Below the pieces are notes generated by a model that saw only the letters and a program-made list of their open reading frames with translations, did not search any database and had not been told where the DNA came from. The position numbers and the translations under genes are program-made. From positions 11,732,340-11,796,339 of the forward strand of contig OX393555.1 of NCBI GenBank assembly GCA_947650365.1: a stretch of DNA of 64,000 nt. The letters are read 5' to 3'. Of this stretch, positions 24,374 to 34,100 are shown one piece after another. This DNA comes from Chamaelirium japonicum. Its lineage: Eukaryota; Streptophyta; Magnoliopsida; Liliales; Melanthiaceae. Every line of letters starts with the position of its first letter. Position 1 is the first letter of the stretch.

Positions 24374-24387
24374 GAAACCAACCGCCA

Positions 24388-24745
24388 AAGCCTCCGAAGA
24401 GTCAGTGCGTATGTATCCGCCAAATCCTCCGAAAAGAAAGTGTATAGCCGCCAAAGCCTCCGAAGAGTCAATGCGTATGTATCCGCCAAATCCTCCGAAG
24501 AGAAAGTGCGTAGCCGCCAAAGCCTCCGAAGAGTCAGTGCGTATGTATCCGCCAAATCCTCCGAAGAGAAAGTGCGTAGCCACCAAAGCCTCCGAAGAGT
24601 CAGTGTGTATATATCCGCCAAATCCTCCGAAGAGAAAGTGCGCAGCCGCCAAAGCCTCCGAAGAGTCAGTGCGTATGTATCCGCCAAATCCTCCGAAGAG
24701 AAAATGCGTAGCCGCCAAAGCCTCCGAAGAGTCAGTGCGTAGCCT
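24388..24745 (-). repeat. 66-bp tandem repeat array in the LARD internal domain
   Basis: About five units of 66 bp, each made of two similar ~33-bp halves (CCGCCAAAGCCTCCGAAGAG and CCGCCAAATCCTCCGAAGAG), follow the 106-bp array. The core GCCAAAG-YCGAAGA-AGTGC is shared with the 106-bp units, so both arrays come from one ancestral monomer. The 66-bp unit keeps frames open on both strands, giving SSEALAATHFLFGGFGGYI repeats on minus and YPPNPPKRKCVAAKASEESV repeats on plus. Confidence 0.95.
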
Positions 24746-25770
24746 TACAATGTCCTCTACCGGACAGTCATAATCCACTGCCAAAGTTCCCGAGGAACAG
24801 TGCGTACCCTGCCGCGAGAGTCTCTATCAAGACATTCCGAAATCTACTAACCACATGAACTCAAACCACTACCTGAGATTTCCATCTCCTGGTATACTCT
24901 TTGAAACCACTATCCCCAGGGTCATCATCACTACTCATAGGATTTATTTTAAAATGACATATAAGCTTTATACCAGCGCATGACACATCAGAGAATATTA
25001 TCAAGAAGATTATACCTAGAACTAAATAATGGACGATCCTAAAAATACCGACTAGGCCTCTAATACTAATGGTCGATGTAGAATCAAGGAATCCTAAGAT
25101 ACCGGCTAGGTCTCTAGTGCTAAGGGTCAATGAAGATTAATGTGTCCCAAAATACCGGTTAGATTTCTAATACTAAAGTTTAGCTGAAAATAATAACTAA
25201 CAAAAAGAGGACCTCACAACCATGCCGATGTACATCCTTCCAAACATATTCGATCATACATTCATCTTCAAAAATCAAATAATCATATTACTAATTAAAA
25301 TTCAATATCCAGTTCTTAGTCAACTCGCCACCAGGCCCACATCTAGCAAATCCAAATAAACATTAGACTCCAAATAAAAACTCCGTGATTGACTCAAACA
25401 CTATCCTTGGTTAAGATGTTCTAGGTGATTCCTACCTGAGTCATCACGACTAGCTCTGTACCTAAACACTAAGGTCCGGACGTAAACATATCCCTATCAA
25501 TCCCTATCAAGTCTTGATCAATCAAATACTCAAGTATGGACAATTTCTTAATCACAAATCAATTTCTCCAACCTATCCAATTCTACAATAAACTATATAT
25601 TTTCATCCTTAGATACACACACTAAGCTATCACTAACTATTCAAAGAGATACTAACAAATCAATCTCCCGACTATCTTTAGAATCACCCTAGCACTATTA
25701 CAGCCTAGACCTCCTATTAAAATAATCACAAGATAACATCCTAACGAAACCCCTAGGAACATATCCCTAA

Positions 25771-25782
25771 GCTCTGATACCA
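25771..25782 (-). other. LARD primer-binding site (initiator Met tRNA)
   Basis: The minus strand reads TGGTATCAGAGC two bases after the 5' LTR end. This 12-mer matches the 3' end of plant initiator Met tRNA and fixes the orientation of the element. Confidence 0.93.
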
Positions 25783-25784
25783 GC

Positions 25785-28700
25785 TGTCACACCCCAGAAA
25801 TCTGAAACCGATCCCTGGGGTGTGAAATGAGAAAAACCATGGGATTTAGGGTTTGGTCGACTAACCATGCCAATTAGGGTTTCTCACAGGACTGCGACTC
25901 TCTCATAAATGAAGGAGTAGGAGGGAGAAACAATGGGTATTTTAAAACTTGGTTTTTATGAAAATATTTTTATTTTAAAAGAGAGATAAAATTTTTGTCA
26001 ACAGAGAGATGATCAAGCTCGACCTTCAATCGGGTTATCCTCTCAGCATGTGCGGCCAGCCGGTGCCCCACATGTTGACAGAAGTCCCTCTTAAGGGAGC
26101 ACGAGGCTCAAGCCTCTAACGGCGAGCCAAGTATCTCACCTGCTCCCTAACACTCGGTGCATCGGTTTGGAGGTCCTATCTAATGGGCTTGTCAAATTAG
26201 GTCAATTATTCTTCTTATATTTTCATTGTGATCTAATCTAGGCTTGGAGCATTGAGGAGAGGCATACCCAAAAGATTCAGCTGGATCATCACCACTAACA
26301 ATCATATAATACTAAACTAGACTAACAAACTTATAAACTCTTATTCAAAATCAGGTCAATCACATCGAATGAAAAGGTACTACTACAAACATTGACCTAC
26401 TAGAAAGAAAGACAAGCGAAGACTCCAACTCCGCCTTTGGACTACCACCGCTACTCCGGCCCTGAGCCTCTAACCTGCATAAGAGTCTACTCGTGGGAAA
26501 GAGTAGCCCCCAATGGGAAATTGGGAGATTAGCCAATTTAATGGCTAGTGACATCCTAATAGTCTTTAATAATATGAGACGACATATTGAATTAAATTAC
26601 ATTAACAGTTTAAGTGTTTATGAAGTTTACAGAAGATTAACCTAAGCCTACCAGTAGTCTATGTTCACATGCAATTCCTACTGTCACTAGGTTATCTACC
26701 ATACAGTCCGTTAGATATTCTACAGTGCTTAATTATAAATTACAATATAAATCATATATCATAAAGTGAACCTCGGGTATTTTGTTCATCCTGCCCCCGG
26801 TCGGGCATTACTATAGGGACTTTTATTTCGATGTAGAGGGTCAACTCTCTCGCCGTGCATCCACCATGCACAAATCATCCAGATAATTATAAGATATTTT
26901 CCATTTTTCACGGTGGAGCTCTACCGCCCCACTTGCGTTACTTTGGGGGCTTCAACCACCCCGGGACAGAGTTGCTAGGCCAATCCCTACTAAAGGGCTA
27001 CTCCTATTGGCTTTACCACAACCCTTGCCCATGACCCCCTAGCCTACTGGTCTTCGGCTGTGCGTGCAGGGTGGTTCACGTCCCTTGCGCGCACGAGGTC
27101 CAATCTTTCCACATGATAGATTATTATAATAATAAAATAGCTTTGACGTTTTACCCCGGGATTCGCACCGCACTCACAACTCATGCATCACAGTTACTCT
27201 CGCCCGTATTCTCGTGTGCCCGGGTCTCCACACTCCCCTCAGGAGGATGGGACCCGATAATTATTATTTAATTATTAATTACCAAAACTTAAAGGAATTT
27301 CTACTTACGGTGTCCAAGCAATCAGTAGAAAGATTTATTATTTAATTACTAATATTTTTAAGCATGCGTCGCCGGACTCGCGACGCCGCATGCAAGGCGG
27401 GGTCCACTCGACCACATGCGGTGATGTCCGGCGGGACCCGCATGCATTATGGATACCTACATTTAGTCATTCTCATTTCCCACTATTAAAGACCACGCAA
27501 AGGTAGTAGATGTCACCTGGTTGTCGAACACGGGCTTCTGCAAGGTGACCTCCGCTCCGTCTCCGACTGGGTCAGCACCGTCGCGAACTGCCAAGCACAC
27601 ACAGTGGGCCTATGGTCAATGTTTGTTACCGAGTAATATAGGTTTAGGGCCGAGTTGGCCGAGTCGAGAATTTACGCGTCATCGGACGCTGGTCTACGGG
27701 CTCACAAAACGATGCCCCAATGGTACAGTCTCGGTTAGTCGGTATTTCCAATGCTAAGGGTCGTACTACGGTTTAACTACACTAATCCGACTAGACGGTC
27801 ACATCCACGTCGGTGCTGCTATTAATGTGCCCTTGTGCTCCAATGAGCCTTCGGCCTTGCTACCAAGGTGTGTACCACTCCGGTTAGGTCTAGGCACGAT
27901 CGGAGATCCGATTCGTTATCCACCCAAGACGGCCTCGTGCTCCGTTTCGAGTGCGACGGTCAACAAGGAGAAGGGGAGGGATATATTTGTTAACTCGAAG
28001 GGTCCCCACGGGGCCGACGGCTGCGATTTATACATCGCATTACTATCTTGGCAAAGGCATAATACGGCCATTGATTGGGTTTCGGCTTGGCGAATTCGCC
28101 GTCAGGGCCAACTGCCAGCAACAATACCACAAAAAAAAAAAAGTATAGCAATTCTACCCAAGGTTTCGGCTTCGGGTGCTCGGCCAATACCGGCAGGTCA
28201 GGGGTCATACTAGGCCATGGTCAACTAGGTTTGTTTGGCCATCGAGCACAAGGCATTCAAACACTGCAGTGAAGGGAGGGACGGTGTCGGTGGCTGATGA
28301 TCGGTTCGATGGCCACTCAGGATGGTCGAGTGGTCAGATGGGGGTTTGGCTTGGCTTGGCTTGGTCGGGCCTTGCCGACTGCACAACCACCAGCCCAATG
28401 GCCGGTGGCCATGGCCGCGTCGAAGGCAAACTGACAGGAGGGGGTCGGCTGGTATCCACAGAACGAAAGAGGAATGAGGGGGGTCGCTGACCTGATCGGG
28501 GTCCACGGGTCTAACCATGGGCTCCTCCCCTCCAAGCTCCGGCCGGTCGGCCTTCTCCGGTGCCAGCGCGGCTCTCCTACGGCCGCGCGTGCAACACACC
28601 ACAAAGAGGGGGAGAGAGGGGCAGATCTGGATGGGGAAGAGGGGGAGGTTGGAGGGGCTTAAGGGGGTCGGGTCCAGGTTTTAAAAAGGTGAAAGGGGGC

Positions 28701-29835
28701 GGCGGCCGGCGGGATTCAGGGCGGCGGCCGGCTGCTCGGCGGGAATCCGGGCCGGATTCCACGCCTTGGGATGAGAGGGCGGCTAGAGGTCGGCGGGATT
28801 CGCGGGCATCGAGCGGCGACCTTGGGGTCGGATCGGATCGGATCGGGTTGGGTGGGGTGATGGAGAGAGAGATCCGAGAGAGGGGAGGTTAGATGGGGTG
28901 AAGGGGAGGAGAGAGAGAGAGAGAGAGAGGTTGATCGGTTGGGAGAGAGGGAGAGAAAGAGAGAGAGAGACCTGGGTTTGGGGGTCGGGTCGGGCATGGG
29001 TTTGGGGTTAGGAGATGGGTTTGGGGTTTTGAGAGAGAAAGAGAGAGAGAGAGAGAGTGGGGGGTAGTGGGTTTAGGATCGGGTTCGGGTTGGGTTTGGG
29101 GGCTTAAGAGAGAGAGAGAGAGATTTGGCTGTTGGTTGGGGTTAGGGGATGGGTTTGGGTTTGAGAGAGAAGAGAGAGAGAGAGAGAGAGAGTGGGGGGT
29201 AGTGGGTTTAGGATCGGGTTCGGGTTGGGTTTGGGGTTTTAAGAGAGAGAGAGAGAGAGTTGGCTGTTGGCTGGGGTTAGGGGATGGGTTTGAGAGAGAA
29301 AGAGAGAGAGATAGAGAGTGGGGGGGGGGGGGGGGGCGAGGGGGGGGCGGGGGGGGCGGGCGGTGGGTTTAGGATCGGGTTGGGTTTGTGTTTGAAATTT
29401 TTTATTTTATTTTATTTTTTTGCTTTGTTTTCTCTTTGTTATTTATTTATTTATTTATTTTTTTTTAAGAGCTGGTCGAGCCCGACTCACACCGAGCTTG
29501 ACTCGCCCTCGACTCGGGTCGCGCCGAGATGAGCCGGTGCGCGAACCTCGACGGTTCCAACAGATTAGCCACAGTACCTATTTATTTATAAAAATTATTT
29601 TACTAAAAACAAAATAATAATAATAATAATAACATTTGAGCCAAGCCTCGATACACGTGCTTATCAGTTTGTGCGACTATGCTTCAGTTGTAGCCCTGCG
29701 ACTCGTACCCGGGACCCACTGCCGGGCCCCGTCCAAGCACAACCAATCGCATCACGCTAAGTATATTAAAATAATATTATAAAAAAACTGGGTTGCTCTG
29801 GCGAAATCACTCTGGAATGCTGATCATTACGTACA
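25785..29835 (-). repeat. LARD 5' LTR (right copy)
   Basis: It matches 18363-22381 over its whole length, including the stretch at 28908-29360 with the GA minisatellite and G-rich tract. It begins TGTCACACCCCAG and ends ATTACGTACA on the + strand. It is 4051 bp, slightly longer than its partner, mainly through simple-repeat differences. Confidence 0.93.
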
Positions 29836-30490
29836 GGTCGTCCTGGATGCCTCTGAGCCTATTATCTAGCATTTCGTGACTATTTTGTAGAGACAGTTCG
29901 AGAGGCTAATTAGTCTATAGTCTGATGCGAACTTGGCTCCTTTCTTCTTAGGCAATAGAATGATCAAAGAGTGGTTGATACTAGAGAGGCCCACCTTCTT
30001 CTTAAAGAAATCGTGCAAAATCTGCAGACGTCCTCTCGGACTACCACCCAATACTTCTGATAGAAGAACATAGGGACGGCGTTAAGATAAAAAAAATGCC
30101 AGCTTTGATCTCCTCATCTCTGATTGCCGTGTCCAACTGGGTCGAAGAACTCACCTTCAGGCCCGACGAGGCCTCTCTCCGCAAAAACTCTTTAAAGGTC
30201 CACTATAGCCCCACCAATCGATAAGGATTGAATAAAATTCCTCTCCTCTTCCGTCGGCCGCCTTGTGGAAATAAGAGTTGTTGTTGTCCCCCAGTTGCAC
30301 CCATTTCTCCTTCGGCATCTGCTTCCACATAGGTTCCTCTTTCCCAAGAATTTGTCTCAACATACTTTTTTTCTTTCTTTTTGGCGCTCTGTGATCGATC
30401 GAGGTGGTACCAACTATAGGGTGAGGCAGATAGAGCCCCATGTGCTCCTTAGCTCGCGTGCTTGTGCTTTGGATTATTTCTCTCCACACC
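29836..30490 (-). pseudogene. L1-type LINE reverse transcriptase, 5' half (split by the LARD)
   Basis: Minus-strand frames show KEKWVQLGDNNNSYFHKAADGR (the linker between endonuclease and RT, usually GD-N-KFFH) and then SLIILLPKKKGAKFASDYRLISLSNCLYKIVTK (the RT finger, PKK-DFRPISL-N--YKI). It runs on to LDNRLRGIQDDL and stops at the LARD edge, and the RT continues at 18362. No endonuclease domain is seen above 30490, so the LINE is 5'-truncated, as is common. Frameshifts and stops make it dead. Confidence 0.85.
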
Positions 30491-30628
30491 CGGACCAGCT
30501 ACTTGCTCTGCCAAATAGTGGGCCACTGATATTCTCTGAATTTGTTGAATTGGAATGGAAGCTGCAGTACACTTGATGAGCTGAAGAGCTATTATGACAG
30601 AAAGCATTGCTATGATTTGTGGGTGTTC

Positions 30629-30632
<4 letters not shown>

Positions 30633-30693
<61 letters not shown>
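30633..30693. repeat. (GA)n microsatellite upstream of the glycine-rich protein gene
   Basis: About 60 bases of pure GA repeat. Confidence 0.97.
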
Positions 30694-30695
<2 letters not shown>

Positions 30696-30802
30696 AATTG
30701 TGTAGTATAGAAGAAGTAGCAATGGGGATTGGTAGGAGCTGGTGCAGTGCACATTGCAAAAAAGGATCCCCTCCTGCATGTGGGGAAGAAGTGCAATGCA
30801 AG

Positions 30803-30908
<106 letters not shown>

Positions 30909-31015
30909 ATTACTGCCACCTCCACTTCATTGCTAATGCTATAAGAGGTGACAGTGTGAATATGCTCTTGTAAGGAAGACAGGAGTGTTGCTTGCTAGAA
31001 CCAACCCAAGGTCCG

Positions 31016-31591
31016 ATGGTGGTCTGGCGGGGTTTCCTGTTTCTTGTTGTTGCCGTCGCCAGCACCACCATGTCCCTCTGCTTGGCCTCCAACGAGGCAG
31101 CCCTTCGTGGACAACAGCTGCCATCATTTCATAGCAGCAATGCAACCATCACCGCCACCACCACCAGCATTGGACACGACAGTAGCATCGGCCTCCACAA
31201 AGGTGGTGGTGGTGGAGGTGGAGGTGGTGGTGGGGGAGGCGGGGGCGGTGGTGGCAGGGGTGGAGGCGGTTGGGGCTATGGATGGGGATGGGGATGGGGA
31301 TGGGGGGGTGGTGGCGGCGGTGGTGATCATCGTGGAGGTGGCAATGTTGGTGGTGGTGGGTGCGGGTGGGGTTGCGGAAGAGGAGGGAGGGCCCATAGGC
31401 ATGGTGGAGGAGGAGGGAGGGGTGAAGGTGGAAGGCCGAGCTACAGCGCGAGATTGTACAGGGTGGGGGAGTACGCTCGGTGCGTCGGGAGAGGGCGGTG
31501 CCGGGGGATGAGGCTGCTGTGCCCCATGCACTGCAATGGCCCCTGCTTCTATGACTGTGAGAGCAACTGCAGGCCTCACTGCAGGCTGTGA
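31016..31591 (+). CDS. Secreted glycine-rich protein with Cys-rich C-terminus
   Basis: The predicted 191-residue protein starts with a hydrophobic signal peptide (MVVWRGFLFLVVAVASTTMS). The ATG at 31016 is preferred over an in-frame one eight codons upstream because it places the signal at the N-terminus. A Gly-rich middle (about residues 60-135) has long Gly runs and a GWGWGWGW stretch. The tail from about residue 145 holds eight Cys in a compact pattern ending CESNCRPHCRL, which could form disulphides. Such proteins are usually secreted into the cell wall; the exact role is not predictable. It has no intron, and the flanks hold GA and CT microsatellites. Frames on both strands across the Gly region are shadows. 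I do not recognise a named orthologue. Confidence 0.8.
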   Translation: MVVWRGFLFLVVAVASTTMSLCLASNEAALRGQQLPSFHSSNATITATTTSIGHDSSIGLHKGGGGGGGGGGGGGGGGGGRGGGGWGYGWGWGWGWGGGGGGGDHRGGGNVGGGGCGWGCGRGGRAHRHGGGGGRGEGGRPSYSARLYRVGEYARCVGRGRCRGMRLLCPMHCNGPCFYDCESNCRPHCRL

Positions 31592-32290
31592 TTGACAAAA
31601 CAGGCAAACAAAAGATCAGCACAAAGCTCTTTGCTCTGGTGTGATGGAGGTCTTGTTTTTGTTCCTCTCACTTGCTATGCCATCAGACTGATAGTGTTGG
31701 AGTGTTTTGAGTGTTTGGATTGACTGATTACTTGGAGGGGCTGTGCTTTTCCCCCTTCATAGTTATAGACTGATTGGCTTGATTTTGTTTGGGTGTTTGT
31801 AAATCTGATCACAGCCGTCCATGATGATTAAGTGCAAAGCGGTGCATGCATATACCTGATCATGACGGATGATTGTGCATGAGGGTGAGTACCCTCAAGT
31901 ACCTTATCATTAGAGAGGGGTTTGTTTGTGATGGCATGTTAGGCAATGAATCTGAAGTGGGCTTATGGTCTGAGGATTTGAGGCAAACCATAATCATACT
32001 GATGAAGGGTGGTCATTTTTGACCCGACCCGCTTCGGGCCGGGTATGGATCATGAAGACCGGGTCATATGTATGATCCGATATTGACCTTACAGCCCTGT
32101 TTGTTTGCAAAGTCTTGTGAGCTATTTTCATAATTCCTGATTTTGTAAAATCAGGCTTTATAGCTAGTATTGTTTTGTCGAAAGCTTGTTGGCTTGCGAT
32201 ACCCTTTTGGGTGATAAGTTGTGGGTATTTTGTGATGCGTTGGCAATGACTTAATGTACGTAGGTATCCTTCTCTTTTTTAATAAACAGG
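31592..32290. other. 3' flank of the glycine-rich protein gene and spacer
   Basis: The first 200-300 bases are the likely 3' UTR. The rest shows no gene, RNA or clear repeat. Confidence 0.4.
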
Positions 32291-32690
32291 TTACAGGTCG
32301 GGACATTGCACATTCCAGCGAAAGTGAATGGGAGAAGTGTATAGGTAGAGACTCCTAACAGTGAAGATACCATGAGTGCTCCAGGACCAAACAAAGGTGT
32401 CTTGGAAGAGTAGTCTTATGGACTGAAGAAAAGAAAGAGTACTGTAGAAGGGATAGCTCCTGGAGGAGGGTAGTAGATGGGTTATGAGTGGAAGTAGAAA
32501 GGAGTGTGATGGGAGAAGATGTTCTGGTTCTAGGGTTAGTGGCAAGGATAAAGAGAGTAGGAGGGAAGGAGGCATCAATAGTATAGAAAGGAGTCCAAGA
32601 ATCAATCAAGAATTGTATTGATTTGCCATCCCCGATCTGCCATCTTATTTCCGCCTTGAAACATCCTCCAACCGTAAACACTCCTTTCCA
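32291..32690 (-). pseudogene. LINE ORF2 C-terminal relic (zf-RVT region)
   Basis: The minus strand reads EIRWQIGDGKSIQFLIDSW, the conserved RW-IGDG--I-FW-D-W block just after the LINE reverse transcriptase. It is followed by WSWSTHGIFTVRSLY, which matches the W---G-FSV-S-Y start of the zf-RVT domain. The frames are shifted against each other. It lies upstream, in reading direction, of the other LINE pieces, so it belongs to a separate copy. Confidence 0.7.
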
Positions 32691-33033
32691 GAAAGGCGAA
32701 ACTCTACGAGAAGATTGTAGGGTAAGATCAACTGATAAGTTATTAAAGCCTTAAAGGCACATTTTTTCAGTGATTATGTAGGCTTTTGCTTCCCATCGAT
32801 CGATTGTGCTGCCCAAAGCATTATATCGTACTTGCATCGTAAACCTTGATTTCTTCATAATTTAGCCTTGAGGCGAGATATTGTGTGTAAGATGGTGTTG
32901 GTGTCGGAGATCTTTTTGATGTAAAAACTTGTTGGTGATCGATTTTATTACACGCGACATTAATCAACCAAACTTGGTCTTTTTACTCTTCATAACTTCA
33001 ATTAAGCATGTTGCGAACATGACTTTAAAAAAA

Positions 33034-33662
33034 GGGTAAATAACTTGAAACCCTCGTGGCTATACCCATTTTCATGTTACCCCTCTGAACTAAAAAACCG
33101 AACAAAATACCTCTTGTACTGTGAAATATCTTCAATTTCCCCCTCTGTACATGTTCAATTTGTTCTGATAATGGTAAATGGTTATGTTTTTTGTCAATGG
33201 TTTACCAATCAGGGTCAATGGTATATAAAGACGTGAAACTCCCACCCCTTTAGCGATGTGGGACTATTCTCAACACCTGCTCGTACGCAGAGCGCCTCTC
33301 GATCAGACAGAGGGAGAAGATCTCGATTGCAGAGAGAAAGAGGGTGCGACGACATGACCACATAGAGGGGAGACGAGGTGGGGCCTAGCTCTGATACCAT
33401 GTTACGATTCCCATACCCCCTCAAAACCGGTGATGAGAGGGAGGGGGTAATAGTATATAAAGACGTGAAACTCCCCCTTTACCGATGTTACGATTCCCAT
33501 GCCCCCTCAAAACCGGTGATGAGAGGGAGGGGGTAATAGTATATAAAGACGTGAAACTCCCACCTCTTTACCGATGTGAGACTATTCTCAACTGTTCGGT
33601 TTTTTAGTTCAGGGGTAAGGTGAAAATGAGCAATAGTTGAGGGGTATTTTATGTAATTTATC
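33034..33662. mobile_element. GGTAAAT-type foldback MITE carrying a TRIM-like insertion
   Basis: The left arm (GGGTAAATAACTTGAAACCC, then TTACCCCTCTGAACTAAAAA) pairs with the right arm (TTTTTTAGTTCAGGGGTAA to GTAATTTATCC). Arms are about 70-90 bp. Both sides are A-rich, which hides the target duplication. A small LTR-type element fills the middle. Confidence 0.7.
33221..33592 (-). mobile_element. TRIM-like mini LTR element, partial
   Basis: GCTCTGATACCA at 33388-33399 is the reverse complement of a Met-tRNA primer site and abuts a TGTTACGATTCCC LTR start at 33400. The LTR-like sequence to its right contains an 86-bp direct duplication (33400-33485 and 33486-33571). The left LTR-like piece (33221-33279) shares TATATAAAGACGTGAAACTC and the GGGACTATTCTCAAC end. 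The internal part is only about 110 bp and non-coding. The left LTR is incomplete. Confidence 0.6.
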
Positions 33663-34100
33663 CAAAAAAAAAATTGCGACTTTTAACACTTCTGAACTTC
33701 AAATCGATCAGGTTGTACCCATTGTAAAACCAAACTCAAAAAACTTTTAACACTCCAGAAGTTGATCAGATTTTTCACAATATCCAAACTTGTAAAGCTT
33801 AACACTTGGGAAACTTCAATTGATCAGGTTGTACAAATTAGCCAAATTTAAAAAACTGGTGGAGTTCAACAGGTCAGGAAATTCAATTGATCAAGTTTAC
33901 ACATCAGCCAACTTCAAAGAAAAGGGGAAATGTTGAGCTACCATCATTTCAAAATGACTAGAAATGCACATTTCAAAATGTTTCAACACCTGCTCCCATC
34001 ATTCGGGATGCTCGAGGAAAGCAAGTATCCACCAGAATCACGACAGTCACGAAGAATTACCATCTCTCTCTCCTCTTTTTTTTTTTTTTGAAGAGAATTG

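Larger units (their letters stand above)
22395..25770 (-). other. LARD internal domain, no gag or pol
   Basis: About 3.4 kb of AT-rich sequence with no retroviral-type protein motif in any frame. Its only marked structure is a block of two tandem repeat arrays at 23838-24745. Confidence 0.8.
18363..29835 (-). mobile_element. LARD (large non-autonomous LTR retrotransposon), whole in structure
   Basis: A non-coding LTR element of 11.47 kb with LTRs of about 4.0 kb and a 3.4 kb internal domain. It is flanked by the 5-bp duplication GGTCG (18358-18362 and 29836-29840). The termini are TG and CA on both LTRs. A Met-tRNA type primer site and a polypurine tract show that it reads on the minus strand. 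No gag, protease, integrase or RT is seen in the internal domain, so it must have moved with enzymes from a partner element. LTR and internal sizes match the LARD class first described in cereals. The LTRs are nearly identical over long stretches, so insertion is fairly recent. It lies within a LINE in the same orientation. Confidence 0.93.

Noticed and set aside
23838-24745. A CRISPR-like array
   Set aside because: The units are 106 and 66 bp with no unique spacers, and the DNA is a plant nuclear genome. It is a satellite-type array in a LARD.
24291-24773. Plus-strand repeat protein with YPPNPPKRKC units
   Set aside because: It is antisense to the element, and the 66-bp unit simply lacks stops in several frames. 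There is no support for translation.
31044-31622. Alternative frames across the glycine-rich gene on both strands
   Set aside because: Only the frame starting at 31016 gives a signal peptide, Gly body and ordered cysteines. The others are shadows of GGN codons.
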